Shown here in pieces: positions 26,265 through 36,922 of a DNA stretch of 64,000 bases (the first letter of the stretch is position 1; each line of letters begins with the position of its first letter). This stretch comes from Pseudomonas alloputida (GTDB taxonomy: Bacteria > Pseudomonadota > Gammaproteobacteria > Pseudomonadales > Pseudomonadaceae), in the NCBI RefSeq assembly GCF_021283545.2, contig NZ_CP128540.1:4933501-4997500 (forward strand), read 5' to 3'. The notes beneath the pieces were generated by a model. It had not been told where the DNA came from and did no database searches. It was given only the letters and a program-made list of their open reading frames with translations. Made by a program: the position numbers and the translations under genes.

Positions 26265-26735
26265 TCAATAATCGTCGAGATCACGCCCGCTGAGCAGACG
26301 ACCGATCATGTCCATAGGGAACCCACGGTAAGCCAGGAACCGGGTCTGCTGGGCGCGGCTGCGCGGATCTTGCGGGCGCTGCCCGGCAAACTTGCGCTGC
26401 CACACGTCGCGCATACGCTCGCTCCAATTCACCTCGCTTTCACGCAGGGCCTGGTCGATATCTGCACGCGCCAAACCACGCTGACACAGCTCTTCGCGAA
26501 TACGCGCAGGGCCATAGCCAGAGCCGGAACGATAACGAATGAAACTCTCGAGGTAGCGGGCTTCACTAAGCAGCCCTTCTTCGGCGAGCCGATCGAGTTC
26601 AGGCTCGATCAGCTCGTCCGAAGCGCCGCGCTGACGCAACTTGCGCGTCAGCTCGACTCGACCGTGCTCACGTCGTGCGAGCAGGTCCATGGCTGTCCGC
26701 CGGATGGCGACGGGGGTGTCGAGTACGGCAGACAT
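26265..26735 (-). CDS. recX: RecA regulator RecX
   Basis: A 156 aa all-helical protein that binds in the RecA filament groove and inhibits RecA. It has the RecX pattern of three repeated three-helix units, including [19 protein letters not shown] and [20 protein letters not shown]. It lies 21 bp downstream of recA on the same strand and is probably transcribed from the LexA-controlled recA promoter by read-through. Confidence 0.94.
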   Translation of the reverse strand: MSAVLDTPVAIRRTAMDLLARREHGRVELTRKLRQRGASDELIEPELDRLAEEGLLSEARYLESFIRYRSGSGYGPARIREELCQRGLARADIDQALRESEVNWSERMRDVWQRKFAGQRPQDPRSRAQQTRFLAYRGFPMDMIGRLLSGRDLDDY

Positions 26736-26756
26736 ATTCGGCTATCTACTGCGCAA

Positions 26757-27824
26757 TCAATAACCGGCGTCAGCGTCGGCCATGTCATCGGCATCAGCTT
26801 CAGCAGCAGCAGCTTTGCCGGCTTCAGCAGCAGCACCCGCTTTCAGCAACTTCTCACGAATCTGCTTCTCGATCTCGGCACCAATAGCCGGGTTCTCAGC
26901 CAGGTACTTGGCAGCGTTGGCTTTGCCTTGACCGATCTTGTTGCCTTGGTAGGCGTACCAGGCGCCGGACTTTTCGACCAGGCCCTGAGATACCCCCAGA
27001 TCAATGATCTCGCCGTTACGGTAGATACCTTTCCCGTAAAGAATCTGGAACTCAGCCTGACGGAACGGAGGCGAGACCTTGTTCTTGACGATCTTGACGC
27101 GGGTTTCGCTGCCGACCACTTCGTCGCCTTCCTTGACCGCGCCGGTACGGCGGATGTCCAGACGGACCGAAGCATAGAACTTCAGGGCGTTACCACCGGT
27201 AGTGGTTTCCGGGCTGCCGAACATCACACCGATCTTCATACGGATCTGGTTGATGAAGATGACCAGGCAGTTCGCGTTCTTGATGTTACCGGTGATCTTA
27301 CGCAGTGCCTGGGACATCAGGCGGGCCTGCAGGCCCACATGCATGTCACCCATCTCGCCTTCGATCTCGGCCTTCGGTACCAGCGCGGCAACGGAGTCGA
27401 CAATGATCACGTCGACCGCGTTGGAACGCACCAGCATGTCGGTGATTTCAAGGGCCTGCTCACCGGTGTCCGGCTGCGAAACCAGCAGGTCATCGACGTT
27501 GACGCCCAGCTTGCCGGCGTACTCAGGGTCAAGGGCATGTTCGGCGTCGACGAAGGCGCAGGTAGCACCGTTCTTTTGCGCTTCAGCGATGACAGACAGG
27601 GTCAGCGTGGTCTTACCCGACGATTCCGGGCCGTAGATCTCGACGATACGGCCTTTTGGCAGACCGCCGATGCCCAGGGCGATATCCAGCCCCAGCGAGC
27701 CGGTGGAGATGGCCGGAATGCCTTGACGCTCATGGTCACCCATGCGCATGACCGCGCCTTTACCGAATTGGCGTTCGATCTGACCCAGGGCCGCAGCCAA
27801 GGCGCGCTTCTTGTTGTCGTCCAT
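26757..27824 (-). CDS. recA: recombinase RecA
   Basis: A 355 aa recombinase that forms filaments on single-stranded DNA, drives strand exchange and triggers LexA self-cleavage. Walker A is GPESSGKTT (about 66-74), Walker B is VIIVDS, and an acidic C-terminus ([14 protein letters not shown]) is present. ATG 27824 begins [17 protein letters not shown]; an in-frame start at 27941 would cover the LexA box and is rejected. It forms a pair with recX. Confidence 0.98.
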
Positions 27825-27867
27825 TGAAATCCTCACGTGTTCGACTTGGCCCTGACGGCCGGAATAC

Positions 27868-27883
27868 CTGTATAAGTAGCCAG
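27868..27883 (-). promoter_or_regulatory. LexA (SOS) box of recA
   Basis: CTG-N10-CAG (CTGTATAAGTAGCCAG on the plus strand) lies 44 bp upstream of the recA start codon, the usual place for SOS control. The inner bases keep the TATA-rich left half of the consensus. Confidence 0.85.
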
Positions 27884-27927
27884 TATTATTCCACAGGCAG
27901 ACGCCCGCGCAAACCCCTGTCGTCGAT

Positions 27928-28410
27928 TTACTCGGCACCAAGCTGTAACAAGCCGTCTAACGCGGCGATCACCGTCTGTCGGCGCACCGCCTCGCGGTCA
28001 CCATCGAACTGCCGACGTTCGCTGAACACCCGATCGCCATCACCCCAGGCCAGCCACACAGTGCCCACCGGTTTGGCTGGCGAGCCGCCGTCCGGCCCGG
28101 CCACACCACTCACCGCCACGGCGAAGCGTGCGCCACTGGCAGCCTGAGCTCCGCGGACCATGGCTTCGACCACTTCCTGGCTGACCGCCCCCACCTGACC
28201 GAACAACGCTTCAGGCACCCCCAGCTGGCGGGTTTTCTGGGCATTGGAATAGGTGACGTAACCGGCCTCGAACCAGGCCGAGCTGCCAGGTATGCGGGTG
28301 ATGGCTTCGGCAATGCCACCACCGGTGCAGGATTCGGCGGTAGTCACCTGCGCATTGAATCGGCGCAGGTGTTCACCCAGGCGGGTGGCGAGCGTAGTGA
28401 TCGGGTCCAT
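27928..28410 (-). CDS. pncC: nicotinamide-nucleotide amidase PncC (CinA C-terminal family)
   Basis: A 160 aa cytoplasmic enzyme that deamidates NMN to nicotinate mononucleotide, recycling NAD produced by-product NMN. It has the CinA_C signature [22 protein letters not shown] start (catalytic Ser in AESCTGG, about 23-30), [19 protein letters not shown] (about 98-116). It is the stand-alone form lacking the N-terminal COG1058 domain. It lies upstream of recA on the same strand, the conserved pncC-recA-recX order. Confidence 0.9.
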
Positions 28411-28465
28411 GTGGGTGCTCCTTGAGGGCGGCTCTCTACCCTATCACCCTGCTTCGGGCTCTGGC

Positions 28466-29557
28466 TCAGGAAACTTTCAGGCTGGCCCGGGCGATTTCGC
28501 TGAACGCCAGTTCGTCACGCTGCCCCAGCCGCGGCAGCCCCTCAGGCCACTCCCGGCTCCAGTCGAAGCCGCCCAGCGTGCGCATGTCCTCGATTGCCGA
28601 ACGCCACCAGACCACCTTGCACGCGCGCTGGTAATCATCACCACTCATCACACTGCCGTAGAGCAACTTGCGGCCGATGCCACGCAACTCCCGGGGTACA
28701 TGCTTGAGGCTCCATTTCACCGAGAGCCGAGCCAACCACGAGGGCACCGGGCGATGCGCCGGCACCTTCAGGGCCAGACCTGGCATCTTCGAATGAAAAT
28801 GCTCGCCATGCCTGGCAAAGAAGATTTCTAGAATGGCATGCACGTACTGCTTCATCGCAAAGTAATGGCTGATCACGCCGCGCGCCTCGTTGATCGGCGC
28901 GCCATGCAATTCGAAGGAAAAAGCGATCTGCTCGATCGTATGCAAGTCACGGGCATACGGCGTCCAGTCGTCAATCCGGACGATGGCGCGCTCGGCGATG
29001 CCAACGTCGTCGCGGGTAAAGCCCATCACACCGCTGTTACACAGCCGCAGGGCATCGGCCGGTGCTTCGCCCGACTCCGCAAGCCCCTCGACGAAGCTGC
29101 GGTAATAGCTGCTGCGCGAGGCCTCGGCCCAGCTCATTTCCACCTCGTCGACCAAGAATTGCCCGACATCGACCTGGCTGAACAGCTTTTGCGGCGACTG
29201 CAGAAATACCGTATCGGTATCGATGAACACGGTCTTGTCCGCCCACTGCCCGGCCTGGGCAATGGCGCAGGCCTTGCGCCGATGGGTGTAGCCGCCGTCG
29301 CCGGCCCAGGCCTGCAAGGTCTGCTCGTCCAGTGCGATCACTTCCACCGGCCAGCCGGCAAAAGCCTGTGGCTGGTCGGTAAGCACGCGGATCACCGGCA
29401 GCTCAGCCGCCTTGCAACGGGCCAGGGCGGTGAGGATGCTGAGTTTTGCCTCCAGCTGATAGATCCGGCGCTCGCCATAAAGGAGGTAGATCAGCTGTTG
29501 CGTTACATAAGGGACAGGGCTGGACACATTCATCGTGCAGGTCACGGCTAGGGGCAT
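28466..29557 (-). CDS. putative GT8-like glycosyltransferase
   Basis: A 363 aa protein. A DxD motif in KTVFIDTDTVFLQSP (about 110-124) and the surrounding pattern resemble nucleotide-sugar glycosyltransferases of the GT8/GT-A type; sugar and acceptor are unknown. No signal peptide or membrane helix is obvious. The first ATG (29557) and a second at 29533 (MNVSSPVPYVT) both lack a good Shine-Dalgarno. It sits alone between pncC and divergent mutS, with no polysaccharide genes nearby. Confidence 0.6.
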   Translation of the reverse strand: MPLAVTCTMNVSSPVPYVTQQLIYLLYGERRIYQLEAKLSILTALARCKAAELPVIRVLTDQPQAFAGWPVEVIALDEQTLQAWAGDGGYTHRRKACAIAQAGQWADKTVFIDTDTVFLQSPQKLFSQVDVGQFLVDEVEMSWAEASRSSYYRSFVEGLAESGEAPADALRLCNSGVMGFTRDDVGIAERAIVRIDDWTPYARDLHTIEQIAFSFELHGAPINEARGVISHYFAMKQYVHAILEIFFARHGEHFHSKMPGLALKVPAHRPVPSWLARLSVKWSLKHVPRELRGIGRKLLYGSVMSGDDYQRACKVVWWRSAIEDMRTLGGFDWSREWPEGLPRLGQRDELAFSEIARASLKVS

Positions 29558-29717
29558 TCATCGAGGGGCGCGCATTCTAGAGGGTTACGCGGCGCAGCTC
29601 CACCATTGCCCGCCAGACTGCGCGCATGCCCCATAGCACGCGCCTGCATCGCAACGAAAAAGCCTGTACCATTACGGGTTTACCATCGCCAACCAGATCC
29701 CCCCTGTAAGGCCCTGA

Positions 29718-32291
29718 ATGTCAGATCTTTCCGCACACACCCCGATGATGCAGCAGTACTGGAAGCTGAAAAACCAGCACCCGGACCAGCTGATGTTCTA
29801 CCGCATGGGCGACTTCTACGAGATCTTCTACGAAGATGCGAAAAAGGCCGCGAAACTGCTGGATATCACCCTGACCGCCCGCGGTCAGTCGGCCGGCCAG
29901 TCCATCCCCATGTGCGGGATTCCGTTCCATTCGCTGGAAGGCTACCTGGCCAAGCTGGTCAAGCTCGGCGAGTCGGTGGTGATCTGTGAGCAGATCGGCG
30001 ACCCCGCCACCAGCAAGGGCCCGGTGGAGCGCCAGGTGGTGCGCATCATCACCCCGGGTACGGTCAGTGACGAGGCACTGCTCGACGAGCGCCGCGACAA
30101 CCTGATTGCCGCCCTGCTCGGTGACGAGCGCCTGTTCGGCCTGGCGGTACTGGACATCACCAGCGGCAATTTCAGCGTGCAGGAGATCAAGGGCTGGGAA
30201 AACCTGCTGGCCGAACTCGAGCGCCTGAACCCGGTCGAGCTGTTGATCCCCGACGACTGGCCACGGGACCTGCCTGCGGAGAAACGCCCAGGCGCCCGCC
30301 GCCGCGCCCCCTGGGACTTCGACCGAGACTCGGCACGCAAGGCCCTGTGCCAGCAGTTCGCGACCAAGGACCTCAAGGGCTTCGGCTGCGACAAGCTGAC
30401 CCTGGCCATCGGCGCCGCCGGCTGCCTGCTGACCTATGCCAAGGAAACCCAGCGCACCGCCCTGCCGCACCTGCGCAGCCTGCGCCACGAGCGTCTGGAC
30501 GATACAGTCATCCTCGATGGGGCCAGCCGCCGCAACCTGGAGCTGGACATCAACCTGGCCGGCGGGCGCGACAACACCCTGCAATCGGTGATCGACCGCT
30601 GCCAGACCGCCATGGCCAGCCGCCTGCTGAGCCGCTGGCTGAACCGCCCGCTGCGCGACCTCAAGGTGCTGCAAGCACGCCAGGACTCGATCCGCTGCCT
30701 GCTCGACAGCTACCGCTTCGAGAAGCTGCAGCCGCAGTTGAAGGAAATTGGCGATATCGAGCGGATCCTCGCCCGGATTGGCCTGCGCAATGCCCGCCCG
30801 CGCGACCTGGCACGCCTGCGCGATGCGCTGGGCGCGTTGCCAGAGCTGCAGAACGCCATGACCGAGCTCGAAGCGCCGCACCTGGCGCGCCTGGCGGCCA
30901 TTACCGGTACCTATCCGGAGCTGGCCAGCCTGTTGGAGCGGGCGATCATCGACAACCCGCCGGCGGTGATCCGCGACGGCGGCGTACTGAAAGCCGGCTA
31001 TGACAACGAACTGGACGAGCTGCTGGCAATCAGCGAGAACGCCGGCCAGTTCCTGATCGACCTGGAAGCCCGTGAAAAGGCTCGCACCGGCCTGGCCAAC
31101 CTCAAGGTCGGCTACAACCGCGTGCACGGCTACTTCATCGAACTGCCGACCAAGCAGGCCGAGCAGGCCCCGGGCGACTACATCCGCCGCCAGACCCTCA
31201 AAGGCGCCGAGCGCTTCATCACCCCGGAGCTGAAGGCGTTCGAGGACAAGGCATTGTCGGCCAAGAGCCGCGCCCTGGCCCGCGAGAAGATGCTCTACGA
31301 CGCACTGCTGGAAACCCTGATCAGCCACCTGGCGCCACTGCAGGACAGCGCAGCCGCCCTGGCCGAACTGGACGTGCTCAGCAACTTGGCCGAGCGCGCA
31401 CTGAACCTCGACCTGAACTGCCCACGCTTCGTCGACGAGCCTTGCCTGCGCATCGAGCAGGGCCGCCACCCGGTGGTGGAGCAGGTGCTGACCACGCCGT
31501 TCGTGGCCAACGACCTGGGCCTGGACAACAGTACGCGCATGCTGATCATCACCGGCCCGAACATGGGCGGTAAGTCGACCTACATGCGCCAGACCGCCCT
31601 GATCGTGCTGCTGGCGCACATCGGCAGCTTCGTCCCTGCGGCGAGTTGCGAGTTGTCGCTGGTCGACCGCATCTTCACCCGCATCGGCTCCAGTGACGAC
31701 CTGGCCGGCGGGCGCTCGACCTTCATGGTGGAGATGAGCGAAACCGCCAACATCCTGCACAATGCCACCGACCGCAGCCTGGTGCTGATGGACGAAGTGG
31801 GCCGCGGTACCAGCACCTTCGACGGCCTGTCGCTGGCCTGGGCTGCCGCTGAGCGCCTGGCCCAGCTGCGTGCCTACACCTTGTTCGCCACCCACTACTT
31901 CGAACTGACCGTGCTGCCGGAGAGCGAGCCGCTGGTGGCCAACGTGCACCTGAACGCCACCGAGCACAATGAACGCATCGTGTTCCTGCACCACGTGCTA
32001 CCCGGCCCTGCCAGCCAAAGCTACGGCCTGGCCGTTGCGCAGTTGGCCGGCGTACCGACGGCAGTGATCCAGCGTGCCCGCGAGCACCTTGGCCGGCTGG
32101 AAACCACCAGCCTGCCCCATGAGCAGCCAGCGGCCCACAAGGCCAAGGACGCGCCGCAAGTGCCGCACCAGAGCGACTTGTTTGCCAGCCTGCCGCATCC
32201 AGCCATCGAGAAGCTGGGCAAGCTGCAACTGGACGACATGACCCCGCGTCAAGCTATCGAAATGCTATATCAACTAAAGAACCTGTTATAA
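29718..32291 (+). CDS. mutS: DNA mismatch repair protein MutS
   Basis: An 857 aa mismatch-recognition ATPase. The mismatch-reading Phe-x-Glu lies in [12 protein letters not shown] (about 31-42). Core, lever and clamp domains follow. The ATPase domain has Walker [15 protein letters not shown] (about 613-626) and Walker B with signature [15 protein letters not shown] (about 691-705). The C-terminal helix-turn-helix dimer region and a tail for tetramer formation are present. AAGG lies 8 bp before the ATG. Confidence 0.98.
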   Translation: MSDLSAHTPMMQQYWKLKNQHPDQLMFYRMGDFYEIFYEDAKKAAKLLDITLTARGQSAGQSIPMCGIPFHSLEGYLAKLVKLGESVVICEQIGDPATSKGPVERQVVRIITPGTVSDEALLDERRDNLIAALLGDERLFGLAVLDITSGNFSVQEIKGWENLLAELERLNPVELLIPDDWPRDLPAEKRPGARRRAPWDFDRDSARKALCQQFATKDLKGFGCDKLTLAIGAAGCLLTYAKETQRTALPHLRSLRHERLDDTVILDGASRRNLELDINLAGGRDNTLQSVIDRCQTAMASRLLSRWLNRPLRDLKVLQARQDSIRCLLDSYRFEKLQPQLKEIGDIERILARIGLRNARPRDLARLRDALGALPELQNAMTELEAPHLARLAAITGTYPELASLLERAIIDNPPAVIRDGGVLKAGYDNELDELLAISENAGQFLIDLEAREKARTGLANLKVGYNRVHGYFIELPTKQAEQAPGDYIRRQTLKGAERFITPELKAFEDKALSAKSRALAREKMLYDALLETLISHLAPLQDSAAALAELDVLSNLAERALNLDLNCPRFVDEPCLRIEQGRHPVVEQVLTTPFVANDLGLDNSTRMLIITGPNMGGKSTYMRQTALIVLLAHIGSFVPAASCELSLVDRIFTRIGSSDDLAGGRSTFMVEMSETANILHNATDRSLVLMDEVGRGTSTFDGLSLAWAAAERLAQLRAYTLFATHYFELTVLPESEPLVANVHLNATEHNERIVFLHHVLPGPASQSYGLAVAQLAGVPTAVIQRAREHLGRLETTSLPHEQPAAHKAKDAPQVPHQSDLFASLPHPAIEKLGKLQLDDMTPRQAIEMLYQLKNLL

Positions 32292-32321
32292 CGGCGCCCA
32301 TTACAAGCTGGTAGAATCCGC

Positions 32322-32404
32322 CGCGGTTTGCTGGTGCTGCAGGTTATTAGCCTGGCCTGCAGCCACATGCCCGTAAACCGCGCGGCCCTGAGAGGAAGGG
32401 CCGC
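32322..32404 (+). promoter_or_regulatory. structured 5' leader of fdxA
   Basis: Three perfect 8 bp stems occupy the space before fdxA. An outer stem CGCGGTTT (32322-32329)/AAACCGCG (32375-32382) encloses an inner hairpin GCTGCAGG (32336-32343)/CCTGCAGC (32356-32363). Next to it is GCGGCCCT (32382-32389)/AGGGCCGC (32397-32404). The last stem ends just before the ribosome site GAGGAGAG. A -10-like TAGAAT is at 32312-32317. This may be a regulatory RNA leader or a read-through attenuator after mutS. Confidence 0.45.
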
Positions 32405-32431
32405 CGCCGTCGCCTGAGGAGAGAATTAGAA

Positions 32432-32755
32432 ATGACCTTCGTCGTCACCGACAACTGCATCAAATGCAAATACACCGACTGCGTGGAAGTCTGTCCGGTG
32501 GACTGCTTCTACGAAGGCCCGAACTTCCTGGTCATCCACCCGGACGAGTGCATCGACTGCGCCTTGTGCGAGCCGGAGTGCCCAGCGCAAGCCATCTTCT
32601 CGGAAGACGAAGTGCCTTCGGGCATGGAAAACTTCATCGAGCTGAACGCCGAGCTGGCGGAAATCTGGCCTAATATCACCGAGCGTAAGGACGCCCTGCC
32701 GGACGCTGAAGAATGGGATGGCAAGCCTGGCAAGATTGCCGACCTGGAGCGCTGA
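32432..32755 (+). CDS. fdxA: 7Fe ferredoxin FdxA
   Basis: A 107 aa soluble electron carrier binding one 3Fe-4S and one 4Fe-4S cluster. The cysteine pattern [17 protein letters not shown] (about 9-25) and [12 protein letters not shown] (about 40-51) is that of Azotobacter FdI-type ferredoxins, followed by the usual C-terminal extension. GAGGAGAG precedes the ATG. A plausible redox partner, fpr, lies at 20050. A strong terminator follows. Confidence 0.96.
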
Positions 32756-32770
32756 TAGCGCCCAGACGCG

Positions 32771-32793
32771 AAAAAGGCCCTTCGGGCCTTTTT
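32771..32793 (+). terminator. fdxA intrinsic terminator
   Basis: A 10 bp stem AAAAAGGCCC/GGGCCTTTTT with a 3 nt loop and a T run, 15 bp after the fdxA stop. Its symmetry lets it work on both strands. Confidence 0.9.
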
Positions 32794-32806
32794 TGTTTTC
32801 CTACGG

Positions 32807-32943
32807 GCAAAAAAAGGGGCGGTTTGACCCGCCCACATTTTTTTCCGTAGTCCCTGCTTGTCCCAAACATCATCCTGATGAAATCGCTTCTTGCGATGTC
32901 CCTGGCCTTCATCCTGAAAGCCTGTGCATGTCCCTGTGCACAG
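32807..32943 (-). ncRNA. rsmZ: regulatory small RNA RsmZ
   Basis: RsmZ sequesters the translational repressors RsmA/RsmE when Gac signalling is on. The minus strand here carries seven GGA motifs (complements at 32844, 32851, 32861, 32873, 32899, 32912, 32931), several in hairpin loops such as CATC-AGGA-GATG. It ends in a hairpin GGGCGG-GTCAAA-CCGCCC followed by CTTTTTTT. The gene lies between fdxA and rpoS, its conserved site in pseudomonads. A promoter and a GacA box lie upstream. The 5' end is estimated from the -10 element. Confidence 0.88.
32809..32834 (-). terminator. rsmZ intrinsic terminator
   Basis: A 6 bp stem (complement of 32817-32822 and 32829-32834) with a 6 nt loop followed by seven Ts on the minus strand. 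Confidence 0.88.
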
Positions 32944-32948
32944 TTCGA

Positions 32949-32976
32949 ATACTAGCGGGTTCAGCCGGGCGAGCAA
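32949..32976 (-). promoter_or_regulatory. rsmZ core promoter
   Basis: On the minus strand, TAGTAT (-10, 32949-32954) and TTGCTC (-35) are 16 bp apart. Transcription would start near 32943, just before the first GGA motif. The weak -35 fits an activator-dependent promoter. Confidence 0.6.
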
Positions 32977-33010
32977 GCGATGGACCTTGCAAGGTATTTC
33001 CGCGGACACA

Positions 33011-33030
33011 TTTACTCACCGGTGAATAAA
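33011..33030. promoter_or_regulatory. 20 bp near-perfect palindrome upstream of rsmZ
   Basis: TTTACTCACCGGTGAATAAA is symmetric at 18 of 20 positions, with a perfect 10 bp centre TCACCGGTGA. It lies about 70-90 bp upstream of the predicted rsmZ start, between the GacA box and the core promoter. It looks like the site of a dimeric regulator that I cannot name. Confidence 0.5.
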
Positions 33031-33114
33031 CCATGCTTTTCAATGGGTTGTAAAAATGCAGCCTTTGGAAACGACTTTGATTTACTGAAGGTTGCATGGA
33101 AAGCTTACACAACG

Positions 33115-33132
33115 AGTAAGCAAAGGCTTACA
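33115..33132 (-). promoter_or_regulatory. GacA upstream activating sequence of rsmZ
   Basis: TGTAAG-CCTTTG-CTTACT on the minus strand matches the Gac box TGTAAG-N6-CTTACA at 11 of 12 defined positions. It lies about 180 bp upstream of the predicted rsmZ start, the distance seen for rsmY/rsmZ genes in other pseudomonads. Confidence 0.85.
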
Positions 33133-33190
33133 CGCGATGTTACTGGGGTAGCGCGGTACACATTTGATTGTGCCTTGCCTGGCAGAGTCT

Positions 33191-33205
33191 GGGCGCCATG
33201 CGCCC
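33191..33205. repeat. GC-rich hairpin between rsmZ control region and rpoS
   Basis: GGGCGC-CAT-GCGCCC, a 6 bp stem with a 3 nt loop. It may be a secondary terminator beyond rpoS. No other feature is seen between 33133 and 33240. Confidence 0.4.
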
Positions 33206-33242
33206 CGGCAACCGGAGGGGAAACTGGTTTTTCTTCACAAAC

Positions 33243-33273
33243 AAAAACGCCCCGAGATCACCGGGGCGTTTTT
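33243..33273 (-). terminator. rpoS intrinsic terminator
   Basis: A 12 bp stem AAAAACGCCCCG/CGGGGCGTTTTT with a 7 nt loop, 14 bp past the rpoS stop, with T runs on both strands. Confidence 0.92.
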
Positions 33274-33287
33274 TGTTACAGCGCTAG

Positions 33288-34295
33288 CTACTGGAACAAT
33301 GACTCGCTGGACAGACCATTCTTTTCAAGGATCTCGCGCAAGCGCTTGAGCCCTTCCACCTGGATTTGCCGCACCCGTTCACGGGTAAGGCCGATCTCCA
33401 GCCCAACATCCTCCAGGGTACTGCTTTCATGGCCGCGAAGGCCAAAGCGGCGTACAACCACTTCACGCTGCTTGTCGGTCAACTCACCCAACCACTGATC
33501 GATGCTTTGCGACAGGTCGTCATCCTGCAGCAGTTCGCACGGGTCGGTCGGGCGGTCGTCGGTCAGGGTATCGAGCAGGGTCTTGTCCGAATCCGGGCCA
33601 AGCGACACGTCTACCGAAGACACCCGCTCGTTCAGGCCGAGCATACGCTTGACCTCGGCGACCGGCTTTTCCAGCAAGGTGGCGATTTCTTCCGGCGAGG
33701 GCTCGTGGTCAAGTTTCTGCGTCAGCTCGCGCGCGGCGCGCAGGTAGACGTTCAGTTCCTTGACCACGTGGATCGGCAGGCGAATGGTGCGGGTCTGGTT
33801 CATGATCGCCCGTTCGATGGTCTGGCGAATCCACCAGGTCGCATAGGTCGAAAAACGGAAACCACGCTCCGGGTCGAACTTCTCGACCGCCCGGATCAGC
33901 CCCAGGTTGCCCTCCTCGATCAGGTCGAGCAACGACAGGCCACGGTTCACGTATCGACGGGCAATTTTGACAACCAGGCGCAGGTTGCTTTCGATCATGC
34001 GCTTGCGGCCGGCAGGGTCACCCTTTTGCGACAAGCGCGCAAAATGCACTTCTTCTTCCGGCGAAAGAAGCGGCGAGAAACCAATCTCGTTGAGATACAG
34101 CTGGGTGGCATCGAGCGCCCTGCTGTAATCGATGTACTTGTGTTGCTTGAGCGAAGAGCCCGATTTGGCCCTCGTCCGAACCGAAGATACAGCAGGTTCG
34201 TCTGACACCACATCCGTTTCCAAAACGATACCCGTCTCCATCAGGAGGACGTCATCGTCGATGTCAAACTCCGGCACTTCTTTACTGAGAGCCAT
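33288..34295 (-). CDS. rpoS: RNA polymerase sigma factor RpoS
   Basis: A 335 aa sigma-38 for stationary-phase and general stress genes. Region 1.2 holds [11 protein letters not shown], and region 2 holds [17 protein letters not shown] and [17 protein letters not shown] (about 145-165, -10 recognition). Region 4 has the helix-turn-helix [20 protein letters not shown] (about 295-314, -35 recognition). nlpD lies upstream; in pseudomonads the main rpoS promoter lies inside nlpD. Together with rsmZ downstream this is a stress-regulation cluster. Confidence 0.98.
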   Translation of the reverse strand: MALSKEVPEFDIDDDVLLMETGIVLETDVVSDEPAVSSVRTRAKSGSSLKQHKYIDYSRALDATQLYLNEIGFSPLLSPEEEVHFARLSQKGDPAGRKRMIESNLRLVVKIARRYVNRGLSLLDLIEEGNLGLIRAVEKFDPERGFRFSTYATWWIRQTIERAIMNQTRTIRLPIHVVKELNVYLRAARELTQKLDHEPSPEEIATLLEKPVAEVKRMLGLNERVSSVDVSLGPDSDKTLLDTLTDDRPTDPCELLQDDDLSQSIDQWLGELTDKQREVVVRRFGLRGHESSTLEDVGLEIGLTRERVRQIQVEGLKRLREILEKNGLSSESLFQ

Positions 34296-34403
34296 TGTTA
34301 TAATCCTTTGCTGAGTTCGAACTCAGACTCGAGCGGCACCTTTCTCCCTGGCAGCGCTTGAGCCTGTCCCCTCTACATCACAGGAACAGGCTGGGTACAA
34401 CGG

Positions 34404-35261
34404 TCAACGACGTGGCAGGAACTGGAGTGGATCGACGGGTTTGCCCTGGCGGCGAATCTCGAAATGCAGCTTCACCCGATCTGTGCCCGTAGACCCCATT
34501 TCAGCAATCGACTGCCCTGCCTTGACCTGCTGCCCCTCCCGAACCAACAGCCTGCGGTTATGACCGTAGGCACTGACGTAGGTGTCGCTGTGCTTGATGA
34601 TGATCAGCTCGCCGTAGCCCCTCAAACCACTCCCGGCATAAACCACCGCACCATCAGACGCAGCAAAAACAGGCTGTCCCAAATCACCGGCGATATCAAT
34701 GCCTTTATTCAAACTACCGTTTGAAGCGAATTTTCCAATCAGTACACCGTTGGCAGGCCAGGTCCACCCACCTACCGCGCGCTCTGCGGCTGGTACGGTA
34801 GCAACCACAGGGGCAGGGGCGGAAGGCGCCGACGTGGCCGGTTTGCTGGTGCTGGCAGGCGCCGTGGCTGTGCTGCCCACAGGCCGCCGCGTGACCGTGG
34901 TGCGGCTTGACGAGGACGGGCTGGACACCACCGTGGTGCGGCTGCTGGAACCGCTGCTGAAACGAATCGCTTGGCCCGGGCGGATGGTATAAGGCGCCTG
35001 AATGCCGTTGCGTGCAGCCAGCTCCTTGTAGTCCCAGCCATAACGGAAGGCGATGGAGAACAGGGTGTCGCCTGGCTTGACGATGTATTGCCCAGAAGTC
35101 ACCGCCGGGCGCTTGGGCACGGTGTTGTTGCGGTCGACCACCCGCGCGCTGTTGCTGCTGGTGCTTGAGCAACCCACCAGAAGCGAGCCCATGGCCAATG
35201 CAATCACCAGAAGCTTGAAACCCGACCCGTCCTTGCGCTGCCGAATGACTGTGTGACCCAC
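34404..35261 (-). CDS. nlpD: LysM/LytM lipoprotein NlpD
   Basis: NlpD is an outer-membrane lipoprotein that activates the amidase AmiC at the septum. In the 285 aa form, the signal ends at the lipobox LLVGC. A LysM domain (YIVKPGDTLFSIAFRYGW) is at about 58-100, a low-complexity Ser/Thr/Pro/Ala linker follows, and the M23/LytM domain is at about 175-280. The LytM zinc ligands are degenerate (NKGIDIAG lacks the usual His; VKLHFEIR lacks the first His of HxH), fitting an activator rather than an enzyme. I chose GTG 35261, preceded by GAGGGGAG, over ATG 35276, which has no ribosome site. Confidence 0.92.
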   Translation of the reverse strand: MGHTVIRQRKDGSGFKLLVIALAMGSLLVGCSSTSSNSARVVDRNNTVPKRPAVTSGQYIVKPGDTLFSIAFRYGWDYKELAARNGIQAPYTIRPGQAIRFSSGSSSRTTVVSSPSSSSRTTVTRRPVGSTATAPASTSKPATSAPSAPAPVVATVPAAERAVGGWTWPANGVLIGKFASNGSLNKGIDIAGDLGQPVFAASDGAVVYAGSGLRGYGELIIIKHSDTYVSAYGHNRRLLVREGQQVKAGQSIAEMGSTGTDRVKLHFEIRRQGKPVDPLQFLPRR

Positions 35262-35321
35262 CCGCGCTCCCCTCATGGTGCCGAAAATCGATATGAAGAC
35301 AAGAAATGCAATATTGTTGCA

Positions 35322-35350
35322 ATTATAACCAAGCCAGCCGGTAATGGCAG
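35322..35350 (-). promoter_or_regulatory. nlpD promoter
   Basis: A perfect TATAAT (35322-35327) with CTGCCA (35345-35350, 4 of 6 to TTGACA) 17 bp upstream on the minus strand, about 60 bp before the nlpD start. A CAATATTG palindrome at 35309-35316 lies in the early transcribed region. Confidence 0.6.
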
Positions 35351-35498
35351 ACGGGTACAAAAGACGGGCATAAAACCCCGGTGCACGCTGTGCGTCAGCG
35401 CTTCGCACCGCCTGATAGACAGGGCGAAGCGACAAGAATTCGCCACCGGCACAAAAATACACCGCGCCTCATGCCCGCACAGCTCGGATCAACAGGCC

Positions 35499-36909
<1,411 letters not shown>

Positions 36910-36922
<13 letters not shown>

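Noticed and set aside
29721..31994. A long open frame (757 codons) opposite mutS
   Set aside because: Antisense shadow of mutS with no start signal or domain.
32797..33287. A hidden protein gene in the 491 bp between fdxA and rpoS
   Set aside because: Open frames here lack codon bias and ribosome sites. The region is explained by rsmZ, its promoter, the Gac box and the rpoS terminator.
35262..35462. N-terminal extension of nlpD from an in-frame start at 35462
   Set aside because: It would put over 60 residues before the lipoprotein signal and cover the nlpD promoter. The GTG at 35261 has a proper ribosome site.
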